A stretch of DNA of 46,727 nucleotides, taken from Paracoccaceae bacterium (GTDB lineage Bacteria > Pseudomonadota > Alphaproteobacteria > Rhodobacterales > Rhodobacteraceae). Location of the stretch: contig RFZI01000004.1 of assembly GCA_009920775.1 (NCBI GenBank), forward strand, positions 1 to 46,727, written 5' to 3'. The notes beneath the pieces were generated by a model. The model had not been told where the DNA came from and ran no database searches. It worked only from the letters and a program-made list of their open reading frames with translations. Numbering within the stretch: the stretch's first letter is position 1; every line of letters starts with the position of its first letter. Positions 1 to 8,702 of this stretch are shown piece after piece. The position numbers and the translations under genes are program-made.

Positions 1-674
<674 letters not shown>

Positions 675-704
675 AGCCCTACGATTGGCATCGAGAGACG
701 GGCA

Positions 705-1724
705 ATGATGGACACCCGACCCACCCGAGAAGCGAGCCATAGCGTGGCCCTCGTGGCGTGCATGCGCAACGAGGGTCCATTCGTTGTTGAGTGGCTTGCC
801 TATCACCGAGGGCTCGGATTTCAGGAGATTCTAGTCTTCACCAACAGCTGCACAGATGGATCCGATCTACTTCTGGACCGTCTGAATCAGCGGGGCCTCG
901 TGACCCACATTCGTCAAGTCCCCCCGCTGGGGAAGTCGCCCCAAATCACTGCTATGGAGATCGCATTTCAGCACCCCAAAGTGCAGGGATGCGAGTGGCT
1001 AATGCACATCGACGCCGACGAATTCATTTACATCGAGGTCGGCAAGGGTCAGATCAGCGATATAATCGACGCCGTGGGTCCGGCCGATGTCATCGCATTT
1101 GCTTGGAAGATATTCGGAAAGAACGGCCACGGCTGGTGGGACGGCGGCAATGTTTTGACTACCTTTACCCGATCGCAAGGCCAACCCATGCGTCGCTGCG
1201 TGGATCATAAATCGCTTTTCAAACACGGCAAATTCCTTTTCGCGACAGACCACATGCCCAAAGGCCCCAAGGATCGTAACATTGTCGCCCGCAACACGGC
1301 AGGGGACGAGCACCAGACTCGCAGCCTCGAACGCAACAACACGCGCAGCCGCTACAAGATTCCCTTTCGGCAGGTCGTTTTCACCAACGCCTGCCTTAAT
1401 CACTATGCCCTCAAGACCGACGACATATTTCTCATGAAGAACGACCGTGGGGACCGGAAGGGCCATGTCGGCCACACCCGCTATTTCCACGAAGGGCAAT
1501 TTCACCGCCGCTTCGACCGAAATGAACACGCAGATCGTGCAATTCTCGCCCGCTGGCCCGAAGTCGAAACAGAAATTGCTGCGCTTCTTGCCGACGATGA
1601 AACACGTCGCCTCAACGATGCTTGCCTGGCCGCCTATATCGAACGCCGTGACAAGGTTCTTACCCCTGAACAGATCGCTGCGTGGACTGCGAGCCCTGAT
1701 GAATCCGAGGACACCACGCCATGA
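705..1724 (+). CDS. Glycosyltransferase family 2-like protein
   Basis: A 339-residue cytoplasmic protein that opens, after a short leader, with VALVACMRNEGPFVVEWLAYH. This is the start of the GT2-like domain that binds a nucleotide sugar. A DxD-type metal-binding motif sits in HIDADEF at about residue 103. The second half is rich in His, Arg and Asp (for example RYFHEGQFHRRF) and resembles the 'glycosyltransferase family 2' proteins of about 340 residues common in Rhodobacterales. No membrane segment or signal peptide is seen. The ATG at 705 follows a weak GAGAGAC ribosome site. The stop overlaps the next ATG by 4 bp (ATGA), so it is probably translated together with the MAPEG gene. Sugar donor and acceptor cannot be read from the sequence. 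Confidence 0.8.
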   Translation: MMDTRPTREASHSVALVACMRNEGPFVVEWLAYHRGLGFQEILVFTNSCTDGSDLLLDRLNQRGLVTHIRQVPPLGKSPQITAMEIAFQHPKVQGCEWLMHIDADEFIYIEVGKGQISDIIDAVGPADVIAFAWKIFGKNGHGWWDGGNVLTTFTRSQGQPMRRCVDHKSLFKHGKFLFATDHMPKGPKDRNIVARNTAGDEHQTRSLERNNTRSRYKIPFRQVVFTNACLNHYALKTDDIFLMKNDRGDRKGHVGHTRYFHEGQFHRRFDRNEHADRAILARWPEVETEIAALLADDETRRLNDACLAAYIERRDKVLTPEQIAAWTASPDESEDTTP

Positions 1725-2134
1725 CCCCCGAGCTTCAAGCCCTCGCCTATGCCGGCCTCCTTCAGGGCGTCCAATACGTTCTGATGTCGGTCACAGCCAA
1801 TCGCGACCTCGGCCTCGGCAAGACCATGTCGGCCCGCGATCTCCATCGTCTGGGCAAACCCCTTGCCGAGCTTCTCGGTGTCCGCGCCGGCCGCCTGCAC
1901 CGTGCCTTCACCAACCATTTCGAAGGGCTCGTCCTCTTCACCCTCGCGGTCGTCGTCGTGACCCTCGCCGACCGCGCCACCGGCTTTTCCGCCGCCTGCG
2001 CCTGGACTTATCTCGGCGCGCGCATCCTCTATGTCCCGGCCTATTTCTTCGGCCTCTCGCCGTGGCGCTCGATCATCTGGCTCGTCGGTTTCCTCGCCAC
2101 CATGGCGATGCTCGCCTCGGCCCTTGTTTCCTGA
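1721..2134 (+). CDS. MAPEG family membrane protein
   Basis: A 137-residue integral membrane protein of the MAPEG family (membrane-associated, eicosanoid and glutathione metabolism type). It has an N-terminal hydrophobic stretch (ALAYAGLLQGVQYVLMSV), the conserved polar segment RAGRLHRAFTNHFEGLVLF, in which Arg and Asn/Glu contact glutathione in characterised relatives, and two further membrane helices ending in FLATMAMLASALVS. Small MAPEG proteins of this kind are regularly found between odhB and lpdA in Rhodobacterales, though their role there is unknown. Translation starts inside the preceding stop (ATGA). A ribosome site (GAAAGGA) in the 23-bp gap downstream serves lpdA. Substrate is unknown. 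Confidence 0.85.
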   Translation: MTPELQALAYAGLLQGVQYVLMSVTANRDLGLGKTMSARDLHRLGKPLAELLGVRAGRLHRAFTNHFEGLVLFTLAVVVVTLADRATGFSAACAWTYLGARILYVPAYFFGLSPWRSIIWLVGFLATMAMLASALVS

Positions 2135-2157
2135 CCTCCCCTCGAAAGGACCCGCCC

Positions 2158-3415
2158 ATGTCGAACTATGACGTCATCATCATCGGCGCTGGCCCCGGCG
2201 GCTACCACCCATTCGCTGCACGAAGCCCAACACAACTTCGCGACCATGGGCCTCAAGGCTGCCGCGCCTGAGGTCGATTGGGCGCAGATGCAGGCCTACA
2301 AACAGGATGTGATCGACGGCAACACCAAGGGCATCGAGTTCCTCTTCAAGAAGAACAAGGTTGATTGGATCAAAGGCTGGGCCTCGATCCCCGCCCCCGG
2401 TCAGGTCAAGGTGGGCGAGGCCACCTATGAGGCCAAGAACATCGTCATCGCCACCGGGTCTGAGCCTTCGGCGCTGCCCGGCATCGAGATCGACGAGAAA
2501 ACGGTCGTGACCTCCACGGGCGCCCTCTCGCTTCCTTCGATCCCCAAATCGGTCGCCGTGATCGGCGCAGGCGTCATCGGCCTCGAGCTCGGCTCGGTCT
2601 ATAGCCGCCTTGGCGCCGAGGTGACCGTGATCGAATACCTCGACGCCATCACCCCTGGCATGGACGGCGAGGTGCAGAAAACCTTCCAGCGGATGCTCAA
2701 GAAACAGGGCCTCAAGTTCGTCATGGGCGCCGCCGTTCAGAGTGTACAAACCACGAAAACCGGCAACAAAGTTTCGTACAAACTGCGCAAGAACGACAAG
2801 GAAGAGGCGCTGGAGGCCGAGGTCGTCCTCGTCGCCACCGGCCGCCGCCCCTTCACGGCGGGCCTCGGTCTCGAGACCCTCGGCGTCGAGATGACGGGGC
2901 GCGGCCAGATCGCCACGAACCACTACGCCACCAACATTCCCGGCCTCTACGCCATCGGCGACGCCACCCCCGGCCCGATGCTCGCCCATAAGGCCGAGGA
3001 TGAAGGCGTGGCCCTCGCCGAGATCCTCGCGGGCCAAAAAGGCCATGTAAATTATGAGGTTATCCCCGGCGTGATCTATACCCACCCCGAGGTCGCCTCG
3101 GTCGGCGCCACCGAAGAGCAGCTCAAGGAAGAAGGCCGCGCCTATAAGGCCGGCAAATTCTCCTTCATGGGCAATGGCCGCGCCAAGGCCGTCTTCGCAG
3201 GCGACGGTTTCGTGAAGATCCTCGCCGACGCTACCACCGACCGCGTCCTCGGCTGCCACATCATCGGCCCCGCCGCCGGCGACCTCATCCACGAGATCTG
3301 CGTCGCCATGGAGTTCGGCGCCGCCGCCGAAGACATCGCCAGGCCCGCAAGGGCCGAGGGGGCAGCGCCCCCTACCCTTTCAACATCCGTAGGCCCTGCG
3401 AAACGTCGGTCCTGA
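2158..3415 (+). pseudogene. lpdA: Dihydrolipoamide dehydrogenase (E3), broken at both ends
   Basis: The ATG at 2158 has a good ribosome site and begins [16 protein letters not shown], the FAD-binding start of lipoamide dehydrogenase. After Tyr16 the sequence jumps to what should be about residue 55 ([15 protein letters not shown]) and into another frame. About 40 codons are missing, among them the redox-active disulfide (CLNVGC in relatives). The middle is intact: FAD/NAD domains ([10 protein letters not shown] at about 2570-2600), [17 protein letters not shown], and [13 protein letters not shown]. The 3' end stops at [17 protein letters not shown] and then runs into repeat DNA, losing the dimer interface with the His-Glu dyad (HAHPTxSE). 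The open frame ends at 3415, inside the opposite gene. Such a protein cannot be an active E3. Either the cell has another lpd or the sequence is misassembled. Confidence 0.9.
3342..3374. repeat. Double-hairpin convergent spacer repeat, copy A (partial)
   Basis: This copy keeps only the two hairpins. Stem 1 is GGCCC/GGGCC (3342-3346 with 3351-3355, loop GCAA). Stem 2 is AGGGGGC/GCCCCCT (3357-3363 with 3367-3373, loop AGC). The CTTCTTTTGG...AAATACTCCGGGG block present in the other copies is absent, consistent with the deletion that removed the 3' end of lpdA. The last bases, CTA (3372-3374), are the reverse complement of the TAG stop of the GntR gene. Confidence 0.8.
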
Positions 3416-4022
3416 CCGCCAGCCGCAACCCCGGCTCATCCCCCGCCTTCAAAGCGGCGAGGATGAGCTTGTGGTGATAGGGCGGATCCTTGCGGTTGAG
3501 CCGCCCATAAAGCGCCCGCATGGTCGGCCCGAGCTGAAGCCAAACTGTCTCGGTCATCGCCAACATCGCCGGCGCCTGTGCTCGCAGATAGAGTGTCCGG
3601 TGGAACTCGAGGTTCATCCGGATATAGCCGATCGCATCATGCCGCGCGACCATCTGGCTGACGCCCTGATTGATCGTCTCAAGCCGTTCGATCAGGGCGA
3701 AATGTGCCCGCGGCAAAGCCCGGCTCGCCAGCTCCGGCTCAAGAAGCGCCCGCAAAGTCGCGAGCTCCTCGATCCGCTCGTTCGACAGCTCGGGCGTGGA
3801 AATTCGCCCCGACGAACTCATCGTCAGCGCCCCCTCCGCCGCAAGACGCCGCACCGCCTCGCGCGCCGGGGTCATCGAGACATCGAACTCCTTGCCGATG
3901 CCTCGCAAAGTCAGCGCCCGCCCCGGCTCGATCTCGCCATGCATGATCCGCGCACGTAGGCTGCGATAGACCCGCTCGTGGGCGGCGTTGTTCGGATCGG
4001 TGGGGCGTGTTGTCGGCAGCAT
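3372..4022 (-). CDS. GntR family transcriptional regulator (FadR/FCD type)
   Basis: A 216-residue regulator. The N-terminal winged helix ([47 protein letters not shown], split by the usual GntR pattern) occupies residues 14-70. An all-helical FCD ligand domain follows ([15 protein letters not shown]... FHRTLYLRA...[14 protein letters not shown]), with His and Asp/Asn residues in the places that bind a metal or acid ligand in this family. FCD regulators usually sense small organic acids. The stop TAG is provided by the repeat at 3342-3374. A perfect 16-bp palindrome lies 4 bp before its ATG and covers its ribosome site, which suggests tight autorepression. It follows the YgjP-type gene by 30 bp on the same strand. 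Its target operon is not evident here. Confidence 0.88.
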   Translation of the reverse strand: MLPTTRPTDPNNAAHERVYRSLRARIMHGEIEPGRALTLRGIGKEFDVSMTPAREAVRRLAAEGALTMSSSGRISTPELSNERIEELATLRALLEPELASRALPRAHFALIERLETINQGVSQMVARHDAIGYIRMNLEFHRTLYLRAQAPAMLAMTETVWLQLGPTMRALYGRLNRKDPPYHHKLILAALKAGDEPGLRLAVRTDVSQGLRMLKG

Positions 4023-4026
4023 GGCC

Positions 4027-4042
4027 TTTTGTGATCACAAAA
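4027..4042. promoter_or_regulatory. Perfect palindrome, likely GntR operator
   Basis: The sequence TTTTGTGATCACAAAA is a perfect 16-bp palindrome in the 30-bp gap between the YgjP-type gene and the GntR regulator. It lies 4 bp before the GntR start codon and overlaps the AAAGG ribosome site. Dyads with a TGATCA core fit the two-fold sites of FadR-subfamily GntR proteins. Autoregulation is inferred from position. Confidence 0.7.
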
Positions 4043-4052
4043 TAGCCTGCCG

Positions 4053-4754
4053 TCAATCGGTGAAGCGGATCCGATGCAACCTGTCGCCCTCGCTCCGCAG
4101 CCAGCTCCGGTGCCTCTCAAAATCGGGGCATATCCGCGCGACCAGCGCCCAGAAAGCAGGCCCGTGATGCAGCTCCTGCAGATGCGCGACCTCATGCGCC
4201 GCGACATAATCAAGCACCTCCGGCGGCGCCATGATCAACCGCCAGGAATACATGAGCCCACCATGTGCCGTGCAGGAGCCCCAGCGCGAACGTGTGTCAC
4301 GCAGAGTGAGCTTGCTATAGCTTCGCCCGATCGCGGCGGCATAGCGGTCGGAAGCCTCAGCCAGACGGTCCCGCGCACGCGCCTTCAGAAAAGCCAGCGC
4401 TCGCGCCGCCGCATCCTCGGCCCGCCCCGGAACGATGAGCGAGGCCTCTGAAACCGCGATTCGCCGGGACGATCCCACCTCGAGCCGCAGATCGCGGCCC
4501 TCGAACGGAATGAGATCGCCGACCTGAACCCGGCGCATATCACCCAGTTGATCCAGATGCCCGCGCAGCCAGCCTTCGCGCTCCCTCAGGAACGCCACAC
4601 CTTCGCGTTCGGCCACGCCCGAGGGAAGCGTCAACGTCACCAGCCCATCCAGACGCGAGATGCGCAGCGACAATCGCCGCGCGCGCGCCGAACGCTTGAG
4701 CGCAACAGCGATCGGGGGGTTGCCTTCCAGAACACATCGGCCCATATGCAGCAT
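4053..4754 (-). CDS. YgjP-type (DUF45, SprT-like) zinc metallopeptidase
   Basis: About 233 residues. The zinc motif is HEVAHLQELHHG (HExxH plus a downstream His), preceded by the family block SRWGSCTAHGGLMYSWRLIMAPPEVLDYVAAHE (split: SRWGSC...YSWRL...LDYVAAHE). The N-terminal half (VALKRSARARRLSLRISRLDGLVTLTLPSG) is the beta-rich DUF45 domain that relatives carry before the zinc site. These proteins are cytoplasmic, and E. coli YgjP is a poorly characterised relative. An upstream frame runs to 4832, but family starts begin close to the KRSARARRLSLR segment. I therefore chose the ATG at 4754; the one at 4745 is equally possible. The gene diverges from the FYDLN-acid gene, with a palindrome between them. 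Confidence 0.85.
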   Translation of the reverse strand: MLHMGRCVLEGNPPIAVALKRSARARRLSLRISRLDGLVTLTLPSGVAEREGVAFLREREGWLRGHLDQLGDMRRVQVGDLIPFEGRDLRLEVGSSRRIAVSEASLIVPGRAEDAAARALAFLKARARDRLAEASDRYAAAIGRSYSKLTLRDTRSRWGSCTAHGGLMYSWRLIMAPPEVLDYVAAHEVAHLQELHHGPAFWALVARICPDFERHRSWLRSEGDRLHRIRFTD

Positions 4755-4767
4755 CTCGCCAGAATCC

Positions 4768-4788
4768 GGTGTCAAAGCCTTTGACACC
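4768..4788. promoter_or_regulatory. 9-bp inverted repeat between divergent genes
   Basis: The arms GGTGTCAAA (4768-4776) and TTTGACACC (4780-4788) are perfect inverted repeats separated by GCC. The site lies between the minus-strand YgjP-type gene and the plus-strand FYDLN-acid gene, where it could control one or both. Each arm also contains TTGACA/TGTCAA, a -35-like hexamer, so part of the symmetry could reflect back-to-back promoters. No regulator can be assigned. Confidence 0.5.
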
Positions 4789-4855
4789 TCGATCAGCATA
4801 TGGCAGGTGGCGGCGATCCGCTGCAAGTGCACGACAAGTTTTTGAAGGGACAGCC

Positions 4856-5176
4856 ATGCCCAAGGAAGAATGGGGTACCAAGCGCGTTTGCCCGACCACC
4901 GGCAAGCGCTTTTACGACCTGAACGCCGACCCGATCGCCAGCCCCTACACGGGCGAGATCGTCACCTTCGAGCAGGGCAAGACCCGCACGATGGTGGCCG
5001 ATGCCGAGGACGCGCAGACCAAGAAACTCAAGTCGATGGATGACGATGATGATCTGATCCTCGATGATGACGACGACGATGATGTCGATCTCGGAGACGA
5101 CGTTCTCGACGAGGACGAGGACGACGACAATGTCTCCTTCGACGACCTCGGCGACGTTGCTGCCGACGACGACTAA
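4856..5176 (+). CDS. TIGR02300 family protein (FYDLN acid domain)
   Basis: A 106-residue acidic protein. The N-terminal 45 residues hold the family signature: WGTKRVCPTTGKRFYDLN, with the conserved FYDLN, then PIASPYTGEIV. The second half is almost entirely Asp with some Glu, Leu and Val (five to seven Asp in a row at about 4 places). The open frame begins earlier, but the ATG at 4856 is preceded by AAGGGA at 4845-4850 and matches the family start (MPKEEWGTKR). The conserved CPxxG resembles half of a zinc ribbon. The family is widespread in Alphaproteobacteria and its function is unknown. The tRNA-Ala gene follows with its own promoter. Confidence 0.92.
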   Translation: MPKEEWGTKRVCPTTGKRFYDLNADPIASPYTGEIVTFEQGKTRTMVADAEDAQTKKLKSMDDDDDLILDDDDDDDVDLGDDVLDEDEDDDNVSFDDLGDVAADDD

Positions 5177-5204
5177 TTTCTTTCCCCGGGGCGTGTTTTT
5201 CTTC

Positions 5205-5233
5205 TTGAACTCGCCCCGGTCGCCGCTTAGAGA
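5205..5233 (+). promoter_or_regulatory. Likely promoter of tRNA-Ala
   Basis: TTGAAC (5205-5210) and TAGAGA (5228-5233) are separated by exactly 17 bp and lie 33 bp before the tRNA. This fits a sigma-70 housekeeping promoter with a start near 5240. The region also holds CCGGGGCG/CGCCCCGG arms (5186-5193 and 5212-5219) with an 18-base loop, which may end transcription from the preceding gene. Confidence 0.55.
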
Positions 5234-5241
5234 GCGGCACG

Positions 5242-5257
5242 CAGACGGAAACGTCTG
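5242..5257 (+). other. GNRA-capped leader hairpin before tRNA-Ala
   Basis: CAGACG-GAAA-CGTCTG forms a perfect 6-bp stem with a GAAA tetraloop. It sits 9 bases before the tRNA and at the predicted 5' end of the precursor. It may guide 5' processing or protect the precursor; this is inference from position and structure. Confidence 0.5.
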
Positions 5258-5266
5258 ACCAAGGAT

Positions 5267-5342
<76 letters not shown>

Positions 5343-5370
5343 AATCCTTCCGAGATGAAAGTTGAAACAG

Positions 5371-5390
5371 GGCGCCCAAAGGCGCCTTTT
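5371..5390 (+). terminator. Rho-independent terminator after tRNA-Ala
   Basis: The stem GGCGCC/GGCGCC (5371-5376 with 5381-5386), loop CAAA and a TTTT run follow the tRNA by 28 bases. The S8 peptidase gene converges from the other side, so the hairpin may work in both directions. Confidence 0.8.
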
Positions 5391-5405
5391 GTCGTTCATG
5401 CGTGT

Positions 5406-7526
5406 CTAGAACTGGAACTGTACCGCGAAGACCGCTCCAAAATTTGACCCGATGCCACCGGACAAATTCTCAGATCCATAGGCGCCAAGATAGAGCTCGG
5501 CATTCTCTGACAATGGGCGCTGGTAGGTCACGCCGAAGTCGATTTGGCGGCTTTGTGGCGCGAGATTGAGGGTCATGTCTTCATAGCCGATCCCCCCATC
5601 CGAGAGCACCATGGGAAGGGTTGTCTGAGCAGTGCCGGAATTGACCGAGGGTGGCGCTGCGACGGTAAAGCTCAGAAGATCGCTCTCGCGGCCGACCGAA
5701 GCAAGTTGAAGCGTGGCGCTCAGGCTGTCGAAGGTAATATGCGAGATCTCGTTGAACAGAGCCTGCGCGGGGGGCGTGACAATGCCCGCTTGGGCATTGA
5801 TCGAGACATATGCGCCGGGCGCAACCTCGCCGCCGATACCAAGATCAAGCGAAGCCACATTGCTGGCTCCGGGCCCTTTCGGCCCACCGATCGATAGCGG
5901 CCCGCCCTGATCCGCGAGCCAGCTGAAACCCCAATTGATCTCGGCAGAGCCAAACTCGCTTGTCTGGCGCAGGGAAATACCGGCGGACCCGCCTAGGGAG
6001 GGCATCAGGACGCTGGCTTCAATTGTCTCGATCGCTGTCGGGACCGATTTGCCCCCATATGCGCCCAAGAGGCCCGCAGACCCGCCGCCCACTGCGCCTT
6101 CGCGCAAGGGTGCCAAGTCTGCACCAGAAATTTCTGCTGCTCGCATTACCGACAGGGGCACCGGGCGCGCCGAGGCAGACAAGGCTTCGGCGGGCATTGT
6201 GAAGGTAGCCGCAAGGGCATCTTCCACGACAACTTGGCGCCCCTCGAGCGCTTCGCTTACGGCGTTGCCAAAGGCCGATCCCGTCACAACTGCCGGCTCG
6301 CCCACCGGAATGGAGGCGCCGCTCGGGGTTGGAACCGCCGCCCCTCCAATCGGTAAGAGAGCTGCACGGATATCGAGGAAGCCGTGACCGAATTCCTCAT
6401 TGAACCCGTGCGTGACCCCATTGCCGAAATCGAGGATGCCGTCGAAGGAATCGAGAAAACTGTTGTCAGCCGACGCCAATAGCCGGTCTCGAAGCTGATG
6501 TGGCGTCAGGCCCATTCCCGAAAAGGCTTCGGCCAGGAGCGCAAGGGCGCCGGACACCTGAGGCGCTGCGAAGGATGCGCCGGTAGAAAATTCATAGCCA
6601 CCACCCGCCGTCGTAGACTCCCACGCGCCATCCGCAAAAAGGCACCATCGAGCAGATTCCAGGCAGGCCGACGAGATTCGCTCAGCACTCTGGATGCTTG
6701 TGTCGTCATATTTTGGCACAGCATTGCCGACCGCCAGCCACCCGGACTCGAGCTCAGGCTCAAGCACTGGCAAGCCGTCCATGATCCCCGCCCTTGTCAG
6801 GTTCTCATCGTTGCGTAACGCGAAAACCACCACACCTTCGGCCGCATAGCTGCGCAGCGCCTGAAGGTATGTCGCCCCGCCATTTCCCCCGAACGCCGAG
6901 TCATAGCCACGCTGGGTGGCGTCGAGGTTCGTGTAGCCCCAGGAATTGTTGATCGCGACAGCCCCGATCGAGCGGGCGAGGTTGATGGAGTCGGCCATGC
7001 CGGTCTGGCTATCAAAGGATCCCAGAAGGAGATCCGCATTTGGCGCAATGCCGATCATGCTTCCCGAACCATCGGCAGCAGCCACGCCGACAACCATCGT
7101 GCCATGCGCGTCGACTGGGAGCGTCCTCAAGTCTTCTGCGGAATATATCGTCTTGTTCGAAAAATCGGGATGCGTCGGATCAAACCCTGAATCTAGGAAA
7201 CCAATAATCTGGCCCTGCCCTGTCAGCCCTGCGGCATGGGCGAACTGGACGCGCGAGGATTCAAGCGGATAGCTGTCGTAGGTTACAGTGGGAGCATCCG
7301 AGAAGAACCAGCCAAACGATTTTTCAAAAAGGTATCGCGCGTCGTTGGTGACGAGGTTTCTAGCGGCGTCAGCGTAGGGAGCAAAACTTTCCACGAAATA
7401 AACATCGTAGAATACGTCGAAATACCCGCTCTCCTCGGGAATAGGCGCCGTCGTAGGGCCACAGGCAGAAAGGGCGGGCGCAAGGCACGCTAGGGCCAGA
7501 CCTGCACCTGTCAGGGGTCGCTGCAT
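5406..7526 (-). CDS. S8 (subtilisin-like) peptidase with C-terminal beta-barrel-like domain, lipoprotein
   Basis: About 706 residues counted from the ATG at 7526; a GTG at 7544 is also possible. A signal peptide (LTGAGLALACLAPALSAC) ends in a lipobox LSAC, with Cys at about 22. The catalytic triad is visible: Asp112 in FLDSGFDPTHPDF, His141 in DAHGTMVVGVAA and Ser318 in TGASFAAPQVSG. The usual GTS at the serine is GAS here. The oxyanion region is AINNSWG. After about residue 400 the sequence becomes Gly/Ala/Ser-rich with alternating beta strands, and it ends VFAVQFQF, a C-terminal Phe typical of outer-membrane barrels. It therefore resembles autotransporter serine peptidases. A lipobox combined with a barrel is unusual. 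It probably acts at the cell surface; the substrate is unknown. Confidence 0.85.
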   Translation of the reverse strand: MQRPLTGAGLALACLAPALSACGPTTAPIPEESGYFDVFYDVYFVESFAPYADAARNLVTNDARYLFEKSFGWFFSDAPTVTYDSYPLESSRVQFAHAAGLTGQGQIIGFLDSGFDPTHPDFSNKTIYSAEDLRTLPVDAHGTMVVGVAAADGSGSMIGIAPNADLLLGSFDSQTGMADSINLARSIGAVAINNSWGYTNLDATQRGYDSAFGGNGGATYLQALRSYAAEGVVVFALRNDENLTRAGIMDGLPVLEPELESGWLAVGNAVPKYDDTSIQSAERISSACLESARWCLFADGAWESTTAGGGYEFSTGASFAAPQVSGALALLAEAFSGMGLTPHQLRDRLLASADNSFLDSFDGILDFGNGVTHGFNEEFGHGFLDIRAALLPIGGAAVPTPSGASIPVGEPAVVTGSAFGNAVSEALEGRQVVVEDALAATFTMPAEALSASARPVPLSVMRAAEISGADLAPLREGAVGGGSAGLLGAYGGKSVPTAIETIEASVLMPSLGGSAGISLRQTSEFGSAEINWGFSWLADQGGPLSIGGPKGPGASNVASLDLGIGGEVAPGAYVSINAQAGIVTPPAQALFNEISHITFDSLSATLQLASVGRESDLLSFTVAAPPSVNSGTAQTTLPMVLSDGGIGYEDMTLNLAPQSRQIDFGVTYQRPLSENAELYLGAYGSENLSGGIGSNFGAVFAVQFQF

Positions 7527-7613
7527 CGTTCCGATTTGCCTCACTTCATTTTCCCCAGACTAGCGAAGTTGGGTAAACAGGAAAGGAATAATCGGTGAAC
7601 GGACTATTGCCGA

Positions 7614-8702
7614 TCAGGAATCGATGCGCTCTCCGGTCTTTGCGTCGAAAAGATTGACCGCGGCGCGGTCGATCTCGAGCGCAAGCTCGCCCGGCGCGTC
7701 CTCGTTAAACCGGCCCGGAAGCTTGGCCAGGAACGGTTTGCCCGCCAGACGGAACAGGACAAAGCTCTCGGCTCCGGTATGTTCGACCATTTCCGGGCGA
7801 AGCCGCAGATCGGCCTTGCCCTCAGCAACAAAGACGTGTTCGGGCCGGATCCCTGCAATCACTTGTTCGGGCAGCTTTCGGTCGCCCCATCCCTTGCCCA
7901 TGACAACTTCCTGATCGCCAAGCAGAAGCCCCTTCTTGGTCACCGTGGCCGGCATCAGGTTCATCGGCGGGGTTCCCATGAAATCGGCAACAAAGGTATT
8001 GGCGGGGGTGTCATATATCTCGTGCGGGGCCCCGATCTGCTGGACGATCCCTCCCTTGAGAACGACGATGCGCGTGGCCAGCGTCATGGCTTCGATCTGG
8101 TCGTGGGTCACATAGACGATCGAGGCGCCGGTCGTCTTGTGCAGGCGCTTGATCTCGGCGCGCATCTCGACCCGCAGCTTGGCGTCAAGGTTCGAGAGCG
8201 GCTCGTCGAAAAGGAACAGCTTGGGCTCGCGCACCAACGCACGGCCCATGGCGACCCGCTGACGCTGGCCACCGGAAAGCTGGCTTGGTTGGCGATCAAG
8301 CAGATGATCAATCTGCAAGAGCTTGGCCACTTCGTCGATCTTTGCCTTGGCCTTGTCGGCCGGCACTTTGCGGATCTTCATGCCAAAGCCAATATTTTCG
8401 GCCACGGTCATGGTCGGATAAAGCGCGTAGGACTGAAACACCATCGCGATGTCGCGGTCTTTCGGCGGTTCGTTCGTCACATCGCGCCCACCGATCTTGA
8501 GCTCACCCGACGTGATCTCTTCCAGCCCGGCGATACAGTTGAGAAGCGTGGACTTGCCACAGCCCGAGGGGCCGACAAGCACAAGAAACTCGCCCGGAGC
8601 CATCGAAACGTTGACGTCTTTCAGAACTTCGACCGCGCCATAGCTTTTCTTCAGCGCATTGATTTCAAGCGCGGCCGCGGTGGTTGATTGGTCTAGGGCC
8701 AT
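7614..8702 (-). CDS. malK: Maltose/alpha-glucoside ABC transporter ATP-binding protein
   Basis: A 362-residue MalK/UgpC-type ATPase. Walker A is GPSGCGKST (residues 44-52), the Q-loop lies in MVFQSYALYPTMTV, the signature is LSGGQ (142-146) and Walker B is LFLFDEP with catalytic Glu167, followed by the switch His in VTHDQ. The C-terminal third is the TOBE/MalK regulatory domain (GIRPEHVFVAEG...). It powers the MalEFG importer encoded on the other strand at 11594-15246. It overlaps the stop end of the LacI gene by 10 bp and must be co-transcribed with it, so repressor and ATPase are made together. In this family such ATPases can also be shared by several sugar importers. Confidence 0.93.
   Translation of the reverse strand: MALDQSTTAAALEINALKKSYGAVEVLKDVNVSMAPGEFLVLVGPSGCGKSTLLNCIAGLEEITSGELKIGGRDVTNEPPKDRDIAMVFQSYALYPTMTVAENIGFGMKIRKVPADKAKAKIDEVAKLLQIDHLLDRQPSQLSGGQRQRVAMGRALVREPKLFLFDEPLSNLDAKLRVEMRAEIKRLHKTTGASIVYVTHDQIEAMTLATRIVVLKGGIVQQIGAPHEIYDTPANTFVADFMGTPPMNLMPATVTKKGLLLGDQEVVMGKGWGDRKLPEQVIAGIRPEHVFVAEGKADLRLRPEMVEHTGAESFVLFRLAGKPFLAKLPGRFNEDAPGELALEIDRAAVNLFDAKTGERIDS

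Noticed and set aside
2158-2270. The 5' part of lpdA as a separate small gene
   Set aside because: The first 16 codons are the FAD motif of lipoamide dehydrogenase and the rest is out-of-frame lpdA; nothing suggests an independent product.
5039-5176. Short tandem GAT/GAC repeats at the end of the FYDLN-acid gene as a possible microsatellite
   Set aside because: They encode the acidic tail expected of the TIGR02300 family and are interrupted irregularly, so they are low-complexity coding sequence.
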